Of a stretch of 64,000 nucleotides of DNA, positions 51,786 through 60,403 are shown piece after piece. How positions within the stretch are numbered: position 1 is the first letter of the stretch; every line of letters begins with the position of its first letter. A program made the translations under genes and the position numbers. The DNA comes from an uncultured Lachnospiraceae bacterium. Lineage in GTDB: Bacteria > Bacillota > Clostridia > Lachnospirales > Lachnospiraceae. The DNA lies in NCBI GenBank assembly GCA_910588215.1, contig CAJUQJ010000018.1, positions 1 to 64,000 of the forward strand. Direction: 5' to 3'. The notes beneath the pieces were generated by a model. That model worked only from the letters and a program-made list of their open reading frames with translations, was not told the DNA's origin and made no database searches.

Positions 51786-51815
51786 AACCGCCGGGCATGA
51801 AACCGCGGCGGTTTT
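51786..51815. terminator. GC-rich hairpin between permease and kinase genes
   Basis: AACCGCCG and CGGCGGTT form eight perfect pairs. On the plus strand a TTTT follows; on the minus strand, the direction of the genes, the tail is weak. It may partly separate the transporter transcript from the NarL-type system. Confidence 0.45.
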
Positions 51816-51824
51816 GTATAGCAT

Positions 51825-53831
51825 CTATTTTGTCAGGACAGCTTTACAGCAGGTATGGACGGTCATATGGTAATAGGCCAGATAAATAATGAATGTCAGC
51901 ATAATGGCAGCCACTGTGGGTGCATATAACACAAGGCTGTTTTTCAGAATGTTCTGCATAAGGGCAGACTTGTACACAATCGTGGCAAAGATGCAGTCCG
52001 TCAGTCCGAATAGAAATGGGATGATGAAAAAAGCTGCCGTCTGTTTTTGGATGATCCTTTTAACCTTCTTGTCTGTATACCCCATTTTCCGAAGAATATC
52101 ATAATCAGATTTCGAGTCGGTTATGGCTGAAACATTGTTAAAGTAAAGGATACTTCCGGTTGCTATAAAGAACAATACTACGAGAAAACCGATCAACAGG
52201 AATGTGGAACTGCTCAGGGAAAATATTTCGTGTATCCTGTGCGAGTTTCCCTGCAGGTAGGGGCTTCCCGAAAGATATTCTGACAGGGTCTGGAACAGGA
52301 TCTCGTTATTCTCAATGGATTTACCATTTATGCTGAGGACTTTTGTTGCCGGAATTGCCTGCTCTGTTATCATATGGTATAAATCATCACTCACGATCAA
52401 AGTGCCGACGCTGTTTGCAAATGAAATGGGATTATCCAAAGTAACAGCGGTCACTGTGACCGGTATTTCATGATTGCCTATGAGCAATGGATAAACATTG
52501 CCTGTTTTATCATTGTCAGAATCTGGCTGGTACTTGATTAAAATACACTCATTGCCATTTAAAGCGGTAAGGTGTTCCAAAATTTTCTGCCGACCCTGTG
52601 CTTCCAGAAGGGCTGTATAGTTTGAAAATGAGATACATTCAAACCCTGCCTCCCGCAGAATTTTTTCGTTATCCGCATCCCCTTTAGAAGTTCCGATGCT
52701 ATACTCGATAGGGAGCTGTTCCGAAGAGGAAGTGACCTTATAAATATCGGTCTGCAGGAATATGACATCCGCATCTGATGAATAGGTGTTTACGATCTCT
52801 TTGATCGCCGTTATTTCATCTTCCTCTTCAATCCTGCATTCTATTTCCGATGGCGACATACGGGATACCGCGGCGATTGGATAGTATAACGTCAGAGCCA
52901 TAACGCTTGAAACAGTCAATGTTGCGGCTGACAATAATGTAAGCATGATCAGTGTCCTGGAGTTTGAATGGATGCGGTATATAAACCCGGGCGCAGTGAT
53001 GATCTTTGTTTCCGTGTAAAATTTTCGTTTGTTTTTCTTCCCTGCCTGTACCGCAAAGGGAAGAGAGGATGCGATAAAAAGCACTGTTCCTGAAAGGATG
53101 AGTGCAAATGTCAGCATGGCAACCGGATAAAACCCCACTGTAAGCCATAAAGACTTCTCACCTCGTAATATATCGAGTGCAAGGCAGTATCCTGAAATAA
53201 CAGCCAAAAATCCAATGACAGACGGGACAGCATGGAACTTCATCCTTTTTTCTGCGCTCTTATCATATCTCACTAAATCCATAAGTGATGTCCTGAAAAG
53301 GAATCTGCTATTGGACAGGGCTAATACTATGACAACAGCGAAAATGAAGCAGGTCGTTTTCATAATGGCATTCGGGTTGAAAAAGGGTATTTCTGAATGA
53401 TTGACCGCCAGATCCAGTAGTTTTGTAATGCCAAAGACAATCCCCTTGTGGAAAAAACTGCCCAGAAGTATCCCGGTGATAAAAGCGCCGGAACAGGTGA
53501 GTAGATTCTCTGTTATGAGCAGGGAGAGTATTGTGGATTTTCTGTATCCTAATAAGGCGTAAATACCGAGTTCTTTTGTACGGCGGCGCAAAAAGAAGCG
53601 GTTTGAATATGACATATAGAAAACAACAAAAGCCATGAGGAATACGGAAATTGTGTTACACATCGTTTCAACCCGCCCGTCATTTGATATTTTTTCAAGC
53701 ATGACTGTATTCATCGAGAATGAAGTGAATGCAAAAAAGATAGTGATCACAAACGAAACGGACAGTAGATAGAGGGCGTAAAATGTAAAATTAGTTTTCA
53801 GATTCTTAAGCGCCATAGATAAATTATGCAT
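51825..53831 (-). CDS. BceB-type ABC transporter permease (FtsX family)
   Basis: 668 residues with about ten membrane helices and one large extracellular domain (about residues 315-520) between helices 7 and 8. This is the layout of BceB/VraE permeases, which protect against cell-wall-active peptides such as bacitracin and lantibiotics by freeing their lipid targets. N-terminal features include YSNRFFLRRRTKELGIYALLG, a hallmark of the family. It follows the ATPase gene by 13 bases. The peptide specificity cannot be inferred. Confidence 0.9.
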   Translation of the reverse strand: MHNLSMALKNLKTNFTFYALYLLSVSFVITIFFAFTSFSMNTVMLEKISNDGRVETMCNTISVFLMAFVVFYMSYSNRFFLRRRTKELGIYALLGYRKSTILSLLITENLLTCSGAFITGILLGSFFHKGIVFGITKLLDLAVNHSEIPFFNPNAIMKTTCFIFAVVIVLALSNSRFLFRTSLMDLVRYDKSAEKRMKFHAVPSVIGFLAVISGYCLALDILRGEKSLWLTVGFYPVAMLTFALILSGTVLFIASSLPFAVQAGKKNKRKFYTETKIITAPGFIYRIHSNSRTLIMLTLLSAATLTVSSVMALTLYYPIAAVSRMSPSEIECRIEEEDEITAIKEIVNTYSSDADVIFLQTDIYKVTSSSEQLPIEYSIGTSKGDADNEKILREAGFECISFSNYTALLEAQGRQKILEHLTALNGNECILIKYQPDSDNDKTGNVYPLLIGNHEIPVTVTAVTLDNPISFANSVGTLIVSDDLYHMITEQAIPATKVLSINGKSIENNEILFQTLSEYLSGSPYLQGNSHRIHEIFSLSSSTFLLIGFLVVLFFIATGSILYFNNVSAITDSKSDYDILRKMGYTDKKVKRIIQKQTAAFFIIPFLFGLTDCIFATIVYKSALMQNILKNSLVLYAPTVAAIMLTFIIYLAYYHMTVHTCCKAVLTK

Positions 53832-53844
53832 GTATCTCCACCTC

Positions 53845-54594
53845 CTATCTTTCTATGTCCAATTTTGCCACTTCACGTGCAATGAGATCATAGAATGTAC
53901 GCCTGTCATCATTCTGTTTGAACAGCTCCCGTATAATGCGCCCGTCTTTAAAGATCAAAATACGGTCAGCGAAACTTGCGGCATAGGTATCGTGCGTGAC
54001 CATCAAAATAGTGGTGTGGAGTTCTTCATTTGATTCTTTCAGGGTATTTAATAAATCTGTTGCAGAACTGGAGTCCAGCGCCCCCGTTGGCTCATCGGCA
54101 AATAGAATACTTGGCCGTTTTACAATGGCCCGTAAAGCCGAAGCCCGCTGTCTCTGACCGCCCGAAAGCTCGTTTGGATATTTATTAAGCTGTGCATCAA
54201 TGCCAAATACTTCCGCCAGACTTTTGATCATGTTCTCTATTTTTTGGGGTGGGAGCTTCTGTAAAGTAAGGGGGACAGCAATATTTTCAAAAATAGTAAG
54301 GCTGTCAAGCAGGAGATATTCCTGAAAAATAAATCCCAGCTTATCCCTGCGGAAATCCGCCGCGCCTGAATCGGACAGGTTCTTAATGTTGACGCCGTCT
54401 ATTGTGATACTGCCGCTTGTGGGTATATCAATAGTGGAAAGGACATTAAGCAGAGTAGTCTTTCCAGAACCGGAAGCGCCCATGATAGCGATAAACTCAC
54501 TTTTCGACACGCTGAACGATACTTTATTAAGGCTTGGGCGCTGCGCTTTGGCATAGATTTTTGTTACTTCTTTTGCTTCTAATAATGCAGACAT
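53845..54594 (-). CDS. BceA-type ABC transporter ATP-binding protein
   Basis: 249 residues with Walker A GASGSGKTT, Q-loop FIFQEYLLLDSLT, signature LSGGQRQRA, Walker B ILFADEPTGALDS and the H-loop VTHDTYAAS: a MacB/BceA-type ATPase. The start is the ATG after AAAGGAG (MSALLEAKEV); the frame is open 33 codons further but without a binding site. It forms the transporter with the adjacent FtsX-type permease. Confidence 0.93.
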   Translation of the reverse strand: MSALLEAKEVTKIYAKAQRPSLNKVSFSVSKSEFIAIMGASGSGKTTLLNVLSTIDIPTSGSITIDGVNIKNLSDSGAADFRRDKLGFIFQEYLLLDSLTIFENIAVPLTLQKLPPQKIENMIKSLAEVFGIDAQLNKYPNELSGGQRQRASALRAIVKRPSILFADEPTGALDSSSATDLLNTLKESNEELHTTILMVTHDTYAASFADRILIFKDGRIIRELFKQNDDRRTFYDLIAREVAKLDIER

Positions 54595-54751
54595 ATGATA
54601 TTCTCCTTTGCGTTTGATAGAAACATTGTACTTTTCTATGCCTAAAATTGAATGAGTAAAACAGGCAAACATTTTCCACCTGTGCGGTTGCAATCCAACA
54701 ATTTGTCTGTAAAACTTGTTCTTATGTTTATAACTTTAGCTTTGGCGGCGT

Positions 54752-56068
54752 TTACTTATGCGATCGGGAATCCTGTTTTAACGGAATTGTAAGGAAAAAG
54801 GTGGCTCCGCCGCCTTCTGTATCTTTTACCCCGACGTCCGCGGACAAAAATCCTGCCAGTTCTTTTGCGATGTTCAGTCCAAGACCAAAATGTGACTTAT
54901 CCGTATGTGACTTATCGGCACAATAGAAGCGGTCAAAAATATAAGGTCTGTCCTCGGCAGTAATACCCTGCCCGTGATCGATAACAGAAATCGTTACGGC
55001 TTTGCGTGACAGAGTGGCTTTTATCTGGACCAGTCCCTGCGTTTTAGAATGCGAAATGGCATTATCCATAAAAATGCTTAAGATCTGAAAAAGGCATTCC
55101 CGGTCTGTGTATAAAAGGGGAAAGCGGACATCAATAAAATCTGCATCTAAAGGCATTCCTTTCTGGCTGCAGACCGGTTCATAAGCTTCATAGAGTAAGA
55201 TCAGCAAAGTATCAATATTTATCATTGTTTTATTGAGACTGCGTGTTCCGGAATCTGAGGAAGCCAGTAAAAGCATATCTTTGATCAACTTTGACATCCG
55301 AATGGTTTCTGCATCTATAATATTCGCGGCCTTTTGAATATCCGGTATGCCGTCGCTTAATCTGTTTATTTTGTCATTGTTGGCAAGTATGACTGCAAGC
55401 GGTGCTTTCAGTTCATGGGAGGCAGCGGCGATAAAACTTTTCTGACTTTTTAATACTTTTTCGGTCGGCGCTATAGCGCGTTTCAGCAGAAAACGGCTTG
55501 CAATTACGACACAGAATAGGGTGAGGAACCATAGCAGTATATATAAAGGCAGCTGTCTCCCGATCAGTTCAAAAGGTGCATTTTGCCGCTGCAGCAGACA
55601 TAAATAAAACAGGGTTCCGTTTTTGTCAACAACAGTAGCAGGTATGCCCCAATAATTATCATGTGAATAACCGGAAAAAGATAAAATACCGTTTTGTGTC
55701 GTAGTCATGGCCTGATCTAATGTTGTGACAGATTCTGTATCTGCTTTTTCTGTAAATTGCTTTAACAGAAAGGTGATATCGGTTGGAAAGGAGAAAGGGC
55801 TTTGATAAATGACATTTTCCTGTGCATCCTTTAACACGGCAAAAATGGAATAGTTATCTTCGTAAGGCCAAATGACCTCCTGCGGGCTTTTTTGCGGATT
55901 TTCCAGTTCATAGAGCATCAGCATGGAAAGGCGCTCGAAGAAGATACTGTCGTTTTTCCGTTCGTTATCAAGGAAATCCTTGCATAGAATGCCGATAACG
56001 ACGATTATGATAGCCATAATGGAACTGATAAAAATGAGATGTAGTTTTTTATATAGATGTTCCAGCAT
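54752..56068 (-). CDS. sensor histidine kinase (OmpR-type system)
   Basis: 438 residues: helix 1 (~10-30), an extracellular domain of about 130 residues, helix 2 (~172-192), the H-box ASHELKAPLAVILANNDKI, ATP-binding boxes FMDNAISHSKTQG, DHGQGI and FGLGLNIAKELAG. The large sensor domain sets it apart from the short intramembrane BceS kinases usually paired with BceAB. It starts one base after the response-regulator stop. Expected to control the transporter downstream and possibly the divergent lipoprotein. Confidence 0.9.
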   Translation of the reverse strand: MLEHLYKKLHLIFISSIMAIIIVVIGILCKDFLDNERKNDSIFFERLSMLMLYELENPQKSPQEVIWPYEDNYSIFAVLKDAQENVIYQSPFSFPTDITFLLKQFTEKADTESVTTLDQAMTTTQNGILSFSGYSHDNYWGIPATVVDKNGTLFYLCLLQRQNAPFELIGRQLPLYILLWFLTLFCVVIASRFLLKRAIAPTEKVLKSQKSFIAAASHELKAPLAVILANNDKINRLSDGIPDIQKAANIIDAETIRMSKLIKDMLLLASSDSGTRSLNKTMINIDTLLILLYEAYEPVCSQKGMPLDADFIDVRFPLLYTDRECLFQILSIFMDNAISHSKTQGLVQIKATLSRKAVTISVIDHGQGITAEDRPYIFDRFYCADKSHTDKSHFGLGLNIAKELAGFLSADVGVKDTEGGGATFFLTIPLKQDSRSHK

Positions 56069-56069
56069 T

Positions 56070-56750
56070 TTAACCCTCCAATTTATAACCAGATCCGTAA
56101 ACCGTTTTGATTTCGCAGACGCTTCTTATTTCACGCAATCGCTTCCGGAGAAACGAAATATAATTATCCACGTTTCCGGGTGCGATATCCGTATCGGTTC
56201 CCCAGACTTTGTAGATCAGCTGCTCTCTAAAGATGAGGGACCGGGGATGGCTGATAAAAACGGATAATACATTAGACTCTCGTGCAGTTAAGAGCAGGGA
56301 ATTTGTACCGCATGACAGGATATGTTCTGCCTGGTTGAAAGACAGATCGGAAAAACAGATACACGTTTCCGCCGTCCTGATTTCTGTCGGCCGCCGGATC
56401 AATGCCCTGATGCGCGCAAGCAATTCAGGTATATGAAAAGGTTTTACCAGATAGTCGTCGGCGCCGTTATCCAGCCCCTCTATCCGGTCATTCAGTTCTG
56501 ACATCCCCGTAATGATAATGACAGGGATTGCAATTTCTTTCCGACGCATGGCTTTGATAATCGTCATTCCGTCAATGATGGGGAGCATACGGTCAATGAC
56601 TGCCAGGTCATAGCAGTAGTCTATATTCAGCGCATGGAGCATGGCGGTTTCCCCGTCATGGCAGCAGTCAACGATATAGCCGGCTTTTTGCAGTTCCTCC
56701 TGTATGGAACTGCAAAGTTCTGTATCATCTTCAAGCAATAGTATTTTCAT
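56070..56750 (-). CDS. OmpR-family response regulator
   Basis: 226 residues: receiver with EDD pocket, phospho-Asp in DLAVIDRMLPI and Lys in LVKPFHIPEL, then a winged helix (LLTARESNVLSVFISHPRS, NVDNYISFLRKRLREI). The ATG behind AGAGGATC is used, seven codons inside the longest frame. It leads a minus-strand run of kinase, transporter and a second two-component system. A divergent lipoprotein gene starts 160 bases away. Confidence 0.92.
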   Translation of the reverse strand: MKILLLEDDTELCSSIQEELQKAGYIVDCCHDGETAMLHALNIDYCYDLAVIDRMLPIIDGMTIIKAMRRKEIAIPVIIITGMSELNDRIEGLDNGADDYLVKPFHIPELLARIRALIRRPTEIRTAETCICFSDLSFNQAEHILSCGTNSLLLTARESNVLSVFISHPRSLIFREQLIYKVWGTDTDIAPGNVDNYISFLRKRLREIRSVCEIKTVYGSGYKLEG

Positions 56751-56818
56751 ACACTCAGATCCTCTTTCCACGTTGTCTCTTTTTCTATATTAATATAGCA
56801 GTTAATTCTATAAAAAAT

Positions 56819-56883
56819 CTGTAAAAAGTGATGTTTAAATTGATTCCGGCTACAGGATTTTTACAGGACGCTGCAGTTATGAT
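56819..56883. promoter_or_regulatory. inverted CTGTAAAAA/TTTTTACAG pair in a divergent promoter region
   Basis: CTGTAAAAA (56819-56827) and TTTTTACAG (56858-56866) are perfect inverted repeats 30 bases apart. The second lies just before a -10-like TATGAT (56878-56883) of the lipoprotein gene, with no normal -35. A further TTTACAG overlaps the ribosome binding region at 56903, and TTTTACAG occurs on the minus strand before the ABC genes (54708-54715). Possible response-regulator sites. Confidence 0.4.
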
Positions 56884-56910
56884 GGAAAAAACAGAAAGGA
56901 AGTTTACAGT

Positions 56911-57531
56911 ATGAAAAATCAAAAAATGTGGAAAAATCTCGTGATTGGACTGTGCCTGTCAGCTCTTACAGGATGTAGCGCCGGAGCAGATGAAAAGACG
57001 GAGGGCGGGGAGATGTATGGAACAGAGTATCAAAGCGGCGTATTTGATGACGAGGAGATGGATGCAGAGGAAAATGTCAGCACGGAAAACGAAGATAATT
57101 CCCTGCCGGACGGGAACGGAACAAATGGAGTGGACACTGCGCAGGAGAAGCAGAAGAATACTACAGCCGATGATGCAGCTGGAAAAGTGGATGCGAACAG
57201 TCTGTATACATCAGCGACTTTGACAGGGAGCGTGGTAGAGTTCTCGGACGGCAGTTGTACGGTAAGTGCTGACGTAACGGAAGATGATGGAGAAACCATC
57301 GTAAGTGCGGCGCCTGGGTATGAAAGCGAGGATACAAATGTAGTGGTGACATATGAAGAGGGGTGCGTGGTCCAGATTGCAACCATCTATACCACAGCCG
57401 AGATTGCAGAACTGGAGCAGGCGTCTGTATCTGACATTAAGAAGCAGGCAAGTGTTATTATCTATGGAAGTTATACAGATACACATCATGTATCGGCAGA
57501 CAGGATCATCATATGTCACAGGACAGCCTGA
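56911..57531 (+). CDS. putative lipoprotein next to the BceAB-type system
   Basis: 206 residues. Signal peptide with lipobox ALTGC (Cys at about residue 22), then a long acidic, Asn/Thr-rich unstructured part (~25-95) and a compact C-terminal domain (SATLTGSVVEFSDGSCTVSA, DTHHVSADRIIICH). No family recognised. The gene is divergent from the response regulator and shares its regulatory region, so it is probably part of the same regulon, for example as an envelope stress lipoprotein. Its stop is only ~40 bases from a truncated feoA piece, so its 3' side borders a rearranged segment. Confidence 0.7.
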   Translation: MKNQKMWKNLVIGLCLSALTGCSAGADEKTEGGEMYGTEYQSGVFDDEEMDAEENVSTENEDNSLPDGNGTNGVDTAQEKQKNTTADDAAGKVDANSLYTSATLTGSVVEFSDGSCTVSADVTEDDGETIVSAAPGYESEDTNVVVTYEEGCVVQIATIYTTAEIAELEQASVSDIKKQASVIIYGSYTDTHHVSADRIIICHRTA

Positions 57532-57573
57532 ACAGGCGGTATTGCTGATCATAAACAGCATGATCTTGAAACA

Positions 57574-57744
57574 GGGCTTCACGGGGAAGGCGCGGTCAAA
57601 CGCCGTATCATGGACATGGGATTGACAAAGGGCGTGGATGTGCAGATCCGCAAGGTGGCGCCTTTGGGAGATCCGATTGAGGTGACCGTCCGCGGTTATG
57701 AACTTTCCATCCGGAAGGCAGATGCGGAAATACTTCCCTTATGA
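57574..57744 (+). pseudogene. feoA: feoA fragment
   Basis: The frame reads GEGAVKRRIMDMGLTKGVDVQ, then RKVAPLGDPIEVTVRGYELS and IRKADAEI, the SH3-like FeoA protein that supports FeoB in ferrous iron uptake. The N-terminal third and any start codon are missing; upstream the frame runs back only into the tail of the lipoprotein gene. Its last residues (LPL) look foreign, so the 3' end is also a junction. Confidence 0.8.
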
Positions 57745-57851
57745 AGTAGCAGATGATGAAACGCTGGAGGTAACAATGGAAACGGCATCCCTCACCGATT
57801 ACGAGGATGCGATTGCGGTGATGGAGCAGTATGGCGATGAGCTTGATCCGG

Positions 57852-58310
57852 CAGCTTATGGCGCGTATCGCGTTTGTACTGGATCGTATCTTCCGCAAGT
57901 TCGGACTGTCCGGCAAGTCCTTCATTCCGATGCTCATCGGTACCGGCTGCGGCATTCCGGGTATCATGGCGTCGAGGACGATTGAGAACGAGCGTGACCG
58001 CCGTATGACGATTATGACGACAACCTTTATTCCCTGTGGCGCGAAGGTGCCGTTTATCTCCATGGTTGCGGGCGCAATCTTCGGCGGTTCCGCATGGGTT
58101 GCAACGAGCGCGTACTTTGTAGGTATGGCAGCGATTATCATTTCAGGTATTATGTTAAAGAAAACGAAGATGTTCTCCGGAGACCCGGCTCCTTTCGTTA
58201 TGGAGCTTCCGGCTCACCATATGCCCACGGTGGGCAATGTGCTGCGTTCCATGTGGGAGCGCGGGTGGTCCTTCATTAAGAAGGCGGACTGCTTCGTGGA
58301 GAAATTCTAA
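57852..58310 (+). pseudogene. feoB: feoB internal fragment
   Basis: Matches the membrane part of FeoB: MARIAFVLDRIFRKFGLSGK, SFIPMLIGTGCGIPGIMASR (gate motif with the conserved Cys), RDRRMTIMTTTFIPCGAK and HHMPTVGNVLRSMWERGWSF. The G-protein domain and first membrane helices are absent, and after FIKKA the sequence diverges to a stop. About 107 bases before it (57745-57851) encode an acidic peptide stretch (DETLEVTMETASLTDYEDA) that is not Feo. So feoAB has been broken by at least two replacements; no function expected. Confidence 0.85.
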
Positions 58311-58315
58311 GTTTC

Positions 58316-58492
58316 GTGCAGGAGATTGCGGACATTATGATCTGTTCGGATGACCTGTACGGGCTTGTGGCGTTAAAAAATCAGAGCAATGCGCTGGTCG
58401 GGAGGATACACAGGAATTACACCTCAACTCTGGCAATCAGCCTGAAAAGTATGCAGGATTACTATAACAGTTCAGCCAATTCATGTGCATAA
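58316..58492 (+). other. orphan reading-frame fragment behind feoB
   Basis: An open frame, without a clear start, encodes about 59 residues (VQEIADIMICSDDLYGLVAL, then RIHRNYTSTLAISLKSMQDY) before a stop. It begins where FeoB similarity ends, in another frame, so it is probably the tail of a foreign gene. I do not recognise the family. Confidence 0.3.
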
Positions 58493-58506
58493 CGAAAAAT
58501 CGTGTT

Positions 58507-58899
58507 TTAGTCACGCCCCAAAACGGATAGGATGCATTTTTTCATTGCCTCATAGCTTTCCGGTGTGATGTCATGCTCCATTTTGCAGGCATCGCCCGCC
58601 GCGATTACGGGGTCAACGCCGAGATGGACCAGCCAGTCCGTCAGCAGGGTGTGGCGTTCATAGACGCTTTCCGCGATTTTTCGTCCGTCGTCCGTCAGAT
58701 GGAGAAACCCTTCTTCTGAAACGGTGATGTATCCGCGGTTTTTCAGGTTTTTGACGGCGACGCTCACGCTCGGCTTTGAAAAATTCAGCTCGGTCGCCAC
58801 GTCGATGGAGCGCACCACAGAGAGGCGGCTGCTCAAAATCAGTATTGTTTCGAGGTAATCCTCAAGGGATTCCTCGGCTTTGTGTCGGATATAACTCAT
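58507..58899 (-). CDS. DtxR/MntR-family metal-dependent repressor
   Basis: 130 residues: N-terminal winged helix (SLEDYLETILILSSRLSVVR, FSKPSVSVAVKNLKNRGYIT) and the helical dimerisation/metal domain with ligand-type residues (ERHTLLTDWLVHLGVD, DACKMEHDITPES: the C-x-x-E-H pattern). No SH3-like third domain, as in MntR/IdeR-short forms. In this neighbourhood it would have controlled feoAB, which is now broken, or the heavy-metal domain gene facing it. The start is the ATG 12 bases behind AAAGGAG. Confidence 0.88.
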   Translation of the reverse strand: MSYIRHKAEESLEDYLETILILSSRLSVVRSIDVATELNFSKPSVSVAVKNLKNRGYITVSEEGFLHLTDDGRKIAESVYERHTLLTDWLVHLGVDPVIAAGDACKMEHDITPESYEAMKKCILSVLGRD

Positions 58900-58940
58900 G
58901 TATCACTGTACTCCTTTCCGGAACGGAATCCCGTCCGTGA

Positions 58941-58958
58941 GTTATGTCGTTAACTATA
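58941..58958. repeat. repeat family B, short partial copy
   Basis: GTTATGTCGTTAACTATA matches the right terminal repeat of the element at 46793-46810 at 17 of 18 positions and the palindrome at 31475-31491 in its last 14. It lies 42 bases upstream of the DtxR-type gene. This may be a decayed end or a shared regulator site. Confidence 0.5.
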
Positions 58959-59063
58959 ATCCTAACACTTTAGGGAGGCTGGCGCAAGGTCTGACGGCAA
59001 AAAGGGTGTTATTAAATTTTATCAGCGGCCACTGGCAGGTGTGCCGCATTTTTGAAAAACGGT

Positions 59064-59081
59064 GGTTAGATTTTACTAACC
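59064..59081. promoter_or_regulatory. palindrome GGTTAG-N6-CTAACC, possible DtxR-type operator
   Basis: A perfect six-base inverted repeat around ATTTTA, 23 bases upstream of the heavy-metal-associated domain start. GGTTAG/CTAACC half sites are typical of the DtxR/IdeR family, and such a regulator is encoded next door. Assignment is inference. Confidence 0.45.
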
Positions 59082-59104
59082 AGAAGAAAAGAGAGGGATG
59101 TTTT

Positions 59105-59191
59105 ATGGTTAAGATCATAGAGGGTATTGACGAGATGGCGTGCGGTATGTGTGAGGTGCATATCAATGAGGCGGTGAGAAACGCCATATGA
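59105..59191 (+). pseudogene. truncated heavy-metal-associated (HMA) domain protein
   Basis: Encodes MVKIIEGIDEMACGMCEVHI and a few further residues before a premature stop. The CGMC metal-binding motif and the following helix (HINEAVRNA) are the first half of a copper-chaperone-like ferredoxin fold; the remaining ~35 residues are absent. Good ribosome binding site (GAGAGGGA), so a 28-residue peptide could still be made. Confidence 0.65.
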
Positions 59192-59391
59192 GAAAAAGGG
59201 GCGGTTTACAGGTGGCAGTAGACACTGTTGGCACGGTCAGTGAAAGCCCAAAATACATAGCAGGGAACGTGGCGTCTATGTGGGCTTTGGAACATGTAGC
59301 AGAGTCTTGAGAATTACGTAAAACAAACAGGGGGATTCGGATAACTGCGGGAAATATTGGGCAAACATTCTATTCGCATACAAATTATGCT
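59192..59391. other. junction region without a recognisable gene
   Basis: An ATG at 59188, overlapping the stop of the HMA fragment, opens a 40-codon frame to 59310 (ending GNVASMWALEHVAES). It reads like a foreign C-terminal piece but matches nothing I know. The rest is AT-rich and holds no clear signal up to the S66 peptidase stop. Confidence 0.3.
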
Positions 59392-60273
59392 CTATTGAAA
59401 TAATAGTGTTTTATTTATTGTGTCTAAAACAGCCCCTCTACCAATAGGAAAAATTGCATGATTGGAGCCATGACCAAAATCGTCACAATAAGCCACAGGA
59501 ATGTTATATTTTTTACCAAACCGTTCCAGTACTTCAAACAACAGTGATGAAATATCATCTGAATAGTGCCCAAACAACAAACCTGTTACTTGTTCCATCA
59601 ACTGGCTTTGTCCAATACAAGTTAAGAACATACTGACATCTTGAACGGATTGAAATTTATCCAATTCTTCAATAAATAATATATAATTCCTGTCTGCTTG
59701 ATATGGAAAGAATCTGTTTCCTAGAGTCAAAACGAAATTAAGTAAATATCCTCCAACAAGGATTCCTTCGCAACATCCCTCTGTTATAGTATACCAATCA
59801 CTATTACTGATATAATCTGTTACGGATCCATCAATCAAATGCGAAACAAATTGTTTTCTGTCGTATTCGTTGATATTATCAAATAATCCCGGAGTCTGCC
59901 CATAGTATGTCGTTATGCCGGTGTTAGCATATATAGCATTGAGTATAGATGTTCCATCACTATAACTCAAAAAAAGCTTCGGAGTTTCTTTTATTCTATT
60001 ATAATCAATATACGGAAGTAAATCTACACTTCCATAACCCCCACCAAAGAATACCAATCTTACATTCTCGTCATATATCATCTGGTTCAAATCATCAACA
60101 CGCTCTGCTACACTTGCAGTATATTTATAAGTGTCTTTATAAATATTTTTGCCGAATTTGACGTGAAATCCCAATTTGTTAATGTCTTTTGCATACTTTT
60201 CATAATCATTTTGATTTGCTACCCAACTTGGTGATATTATCCCAATAGTATCGCCATGTTTTAACAAATTCAT
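59392..60273 (-). CDS. S66-family peptidase (LD-carboxypeptidase/MccF-like)
   Basis: 293 residues. The S66 signature features are present: DTIGIISPSW at the N-terminus, GGGYGSVDLLPYIDY, the nucleophile Ser in FLSYSDGTSIL, Glu in LFIEELDKF and the catalytic His in DFGHGSNHAIFPIGR. Family members cleave the L,D peptide bond in murein tetrapeptides or hydrolyse microcin C-like compounds (MccF, self-immunity). The gene is AT-rich and alone, which fits an acquired resistance or recycling gene. Which role applies is undecided. Confidence 0.87.
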   Translation of the reverse strand: MNLLKHGDTIGIISPSWVANQNDYEKYAKDINKLGFHVKFGKNIYKDTYKYTASVAERVDDLNQMIYDENVRLVFFGGGYGSVDLLPYIDYNRIKETPKLFLSYSDGTSILNAIYANTGITTYYGQTPGLFDNINEYDRKQFVSHLIDGSVTDYISNSDWYTITEGCCEGILVGGYLLNFVLTLGNRFFPYQADRNYILFIEELDKFQSVQDVSMFLTCIGQSQLMEQVTGLLFGHYSDDISSLLFEVLERFGKKYNIPVAYCDDFGHGSNHAIFPIGRGAVLDTINKTLLFQ

Positions 60274-60403
60274 ATATTTCTCCTATTGTAACATTCTTGG
60301 CTTCAATCTGTAAGTGGTAATTTTAATCCCCCCAATTCGGGGGGATTAACTCATTCCAAGACCTTTGCAGTCTGTTCTTCCAAAATGCGTTTGTATTATA
60401 CAG

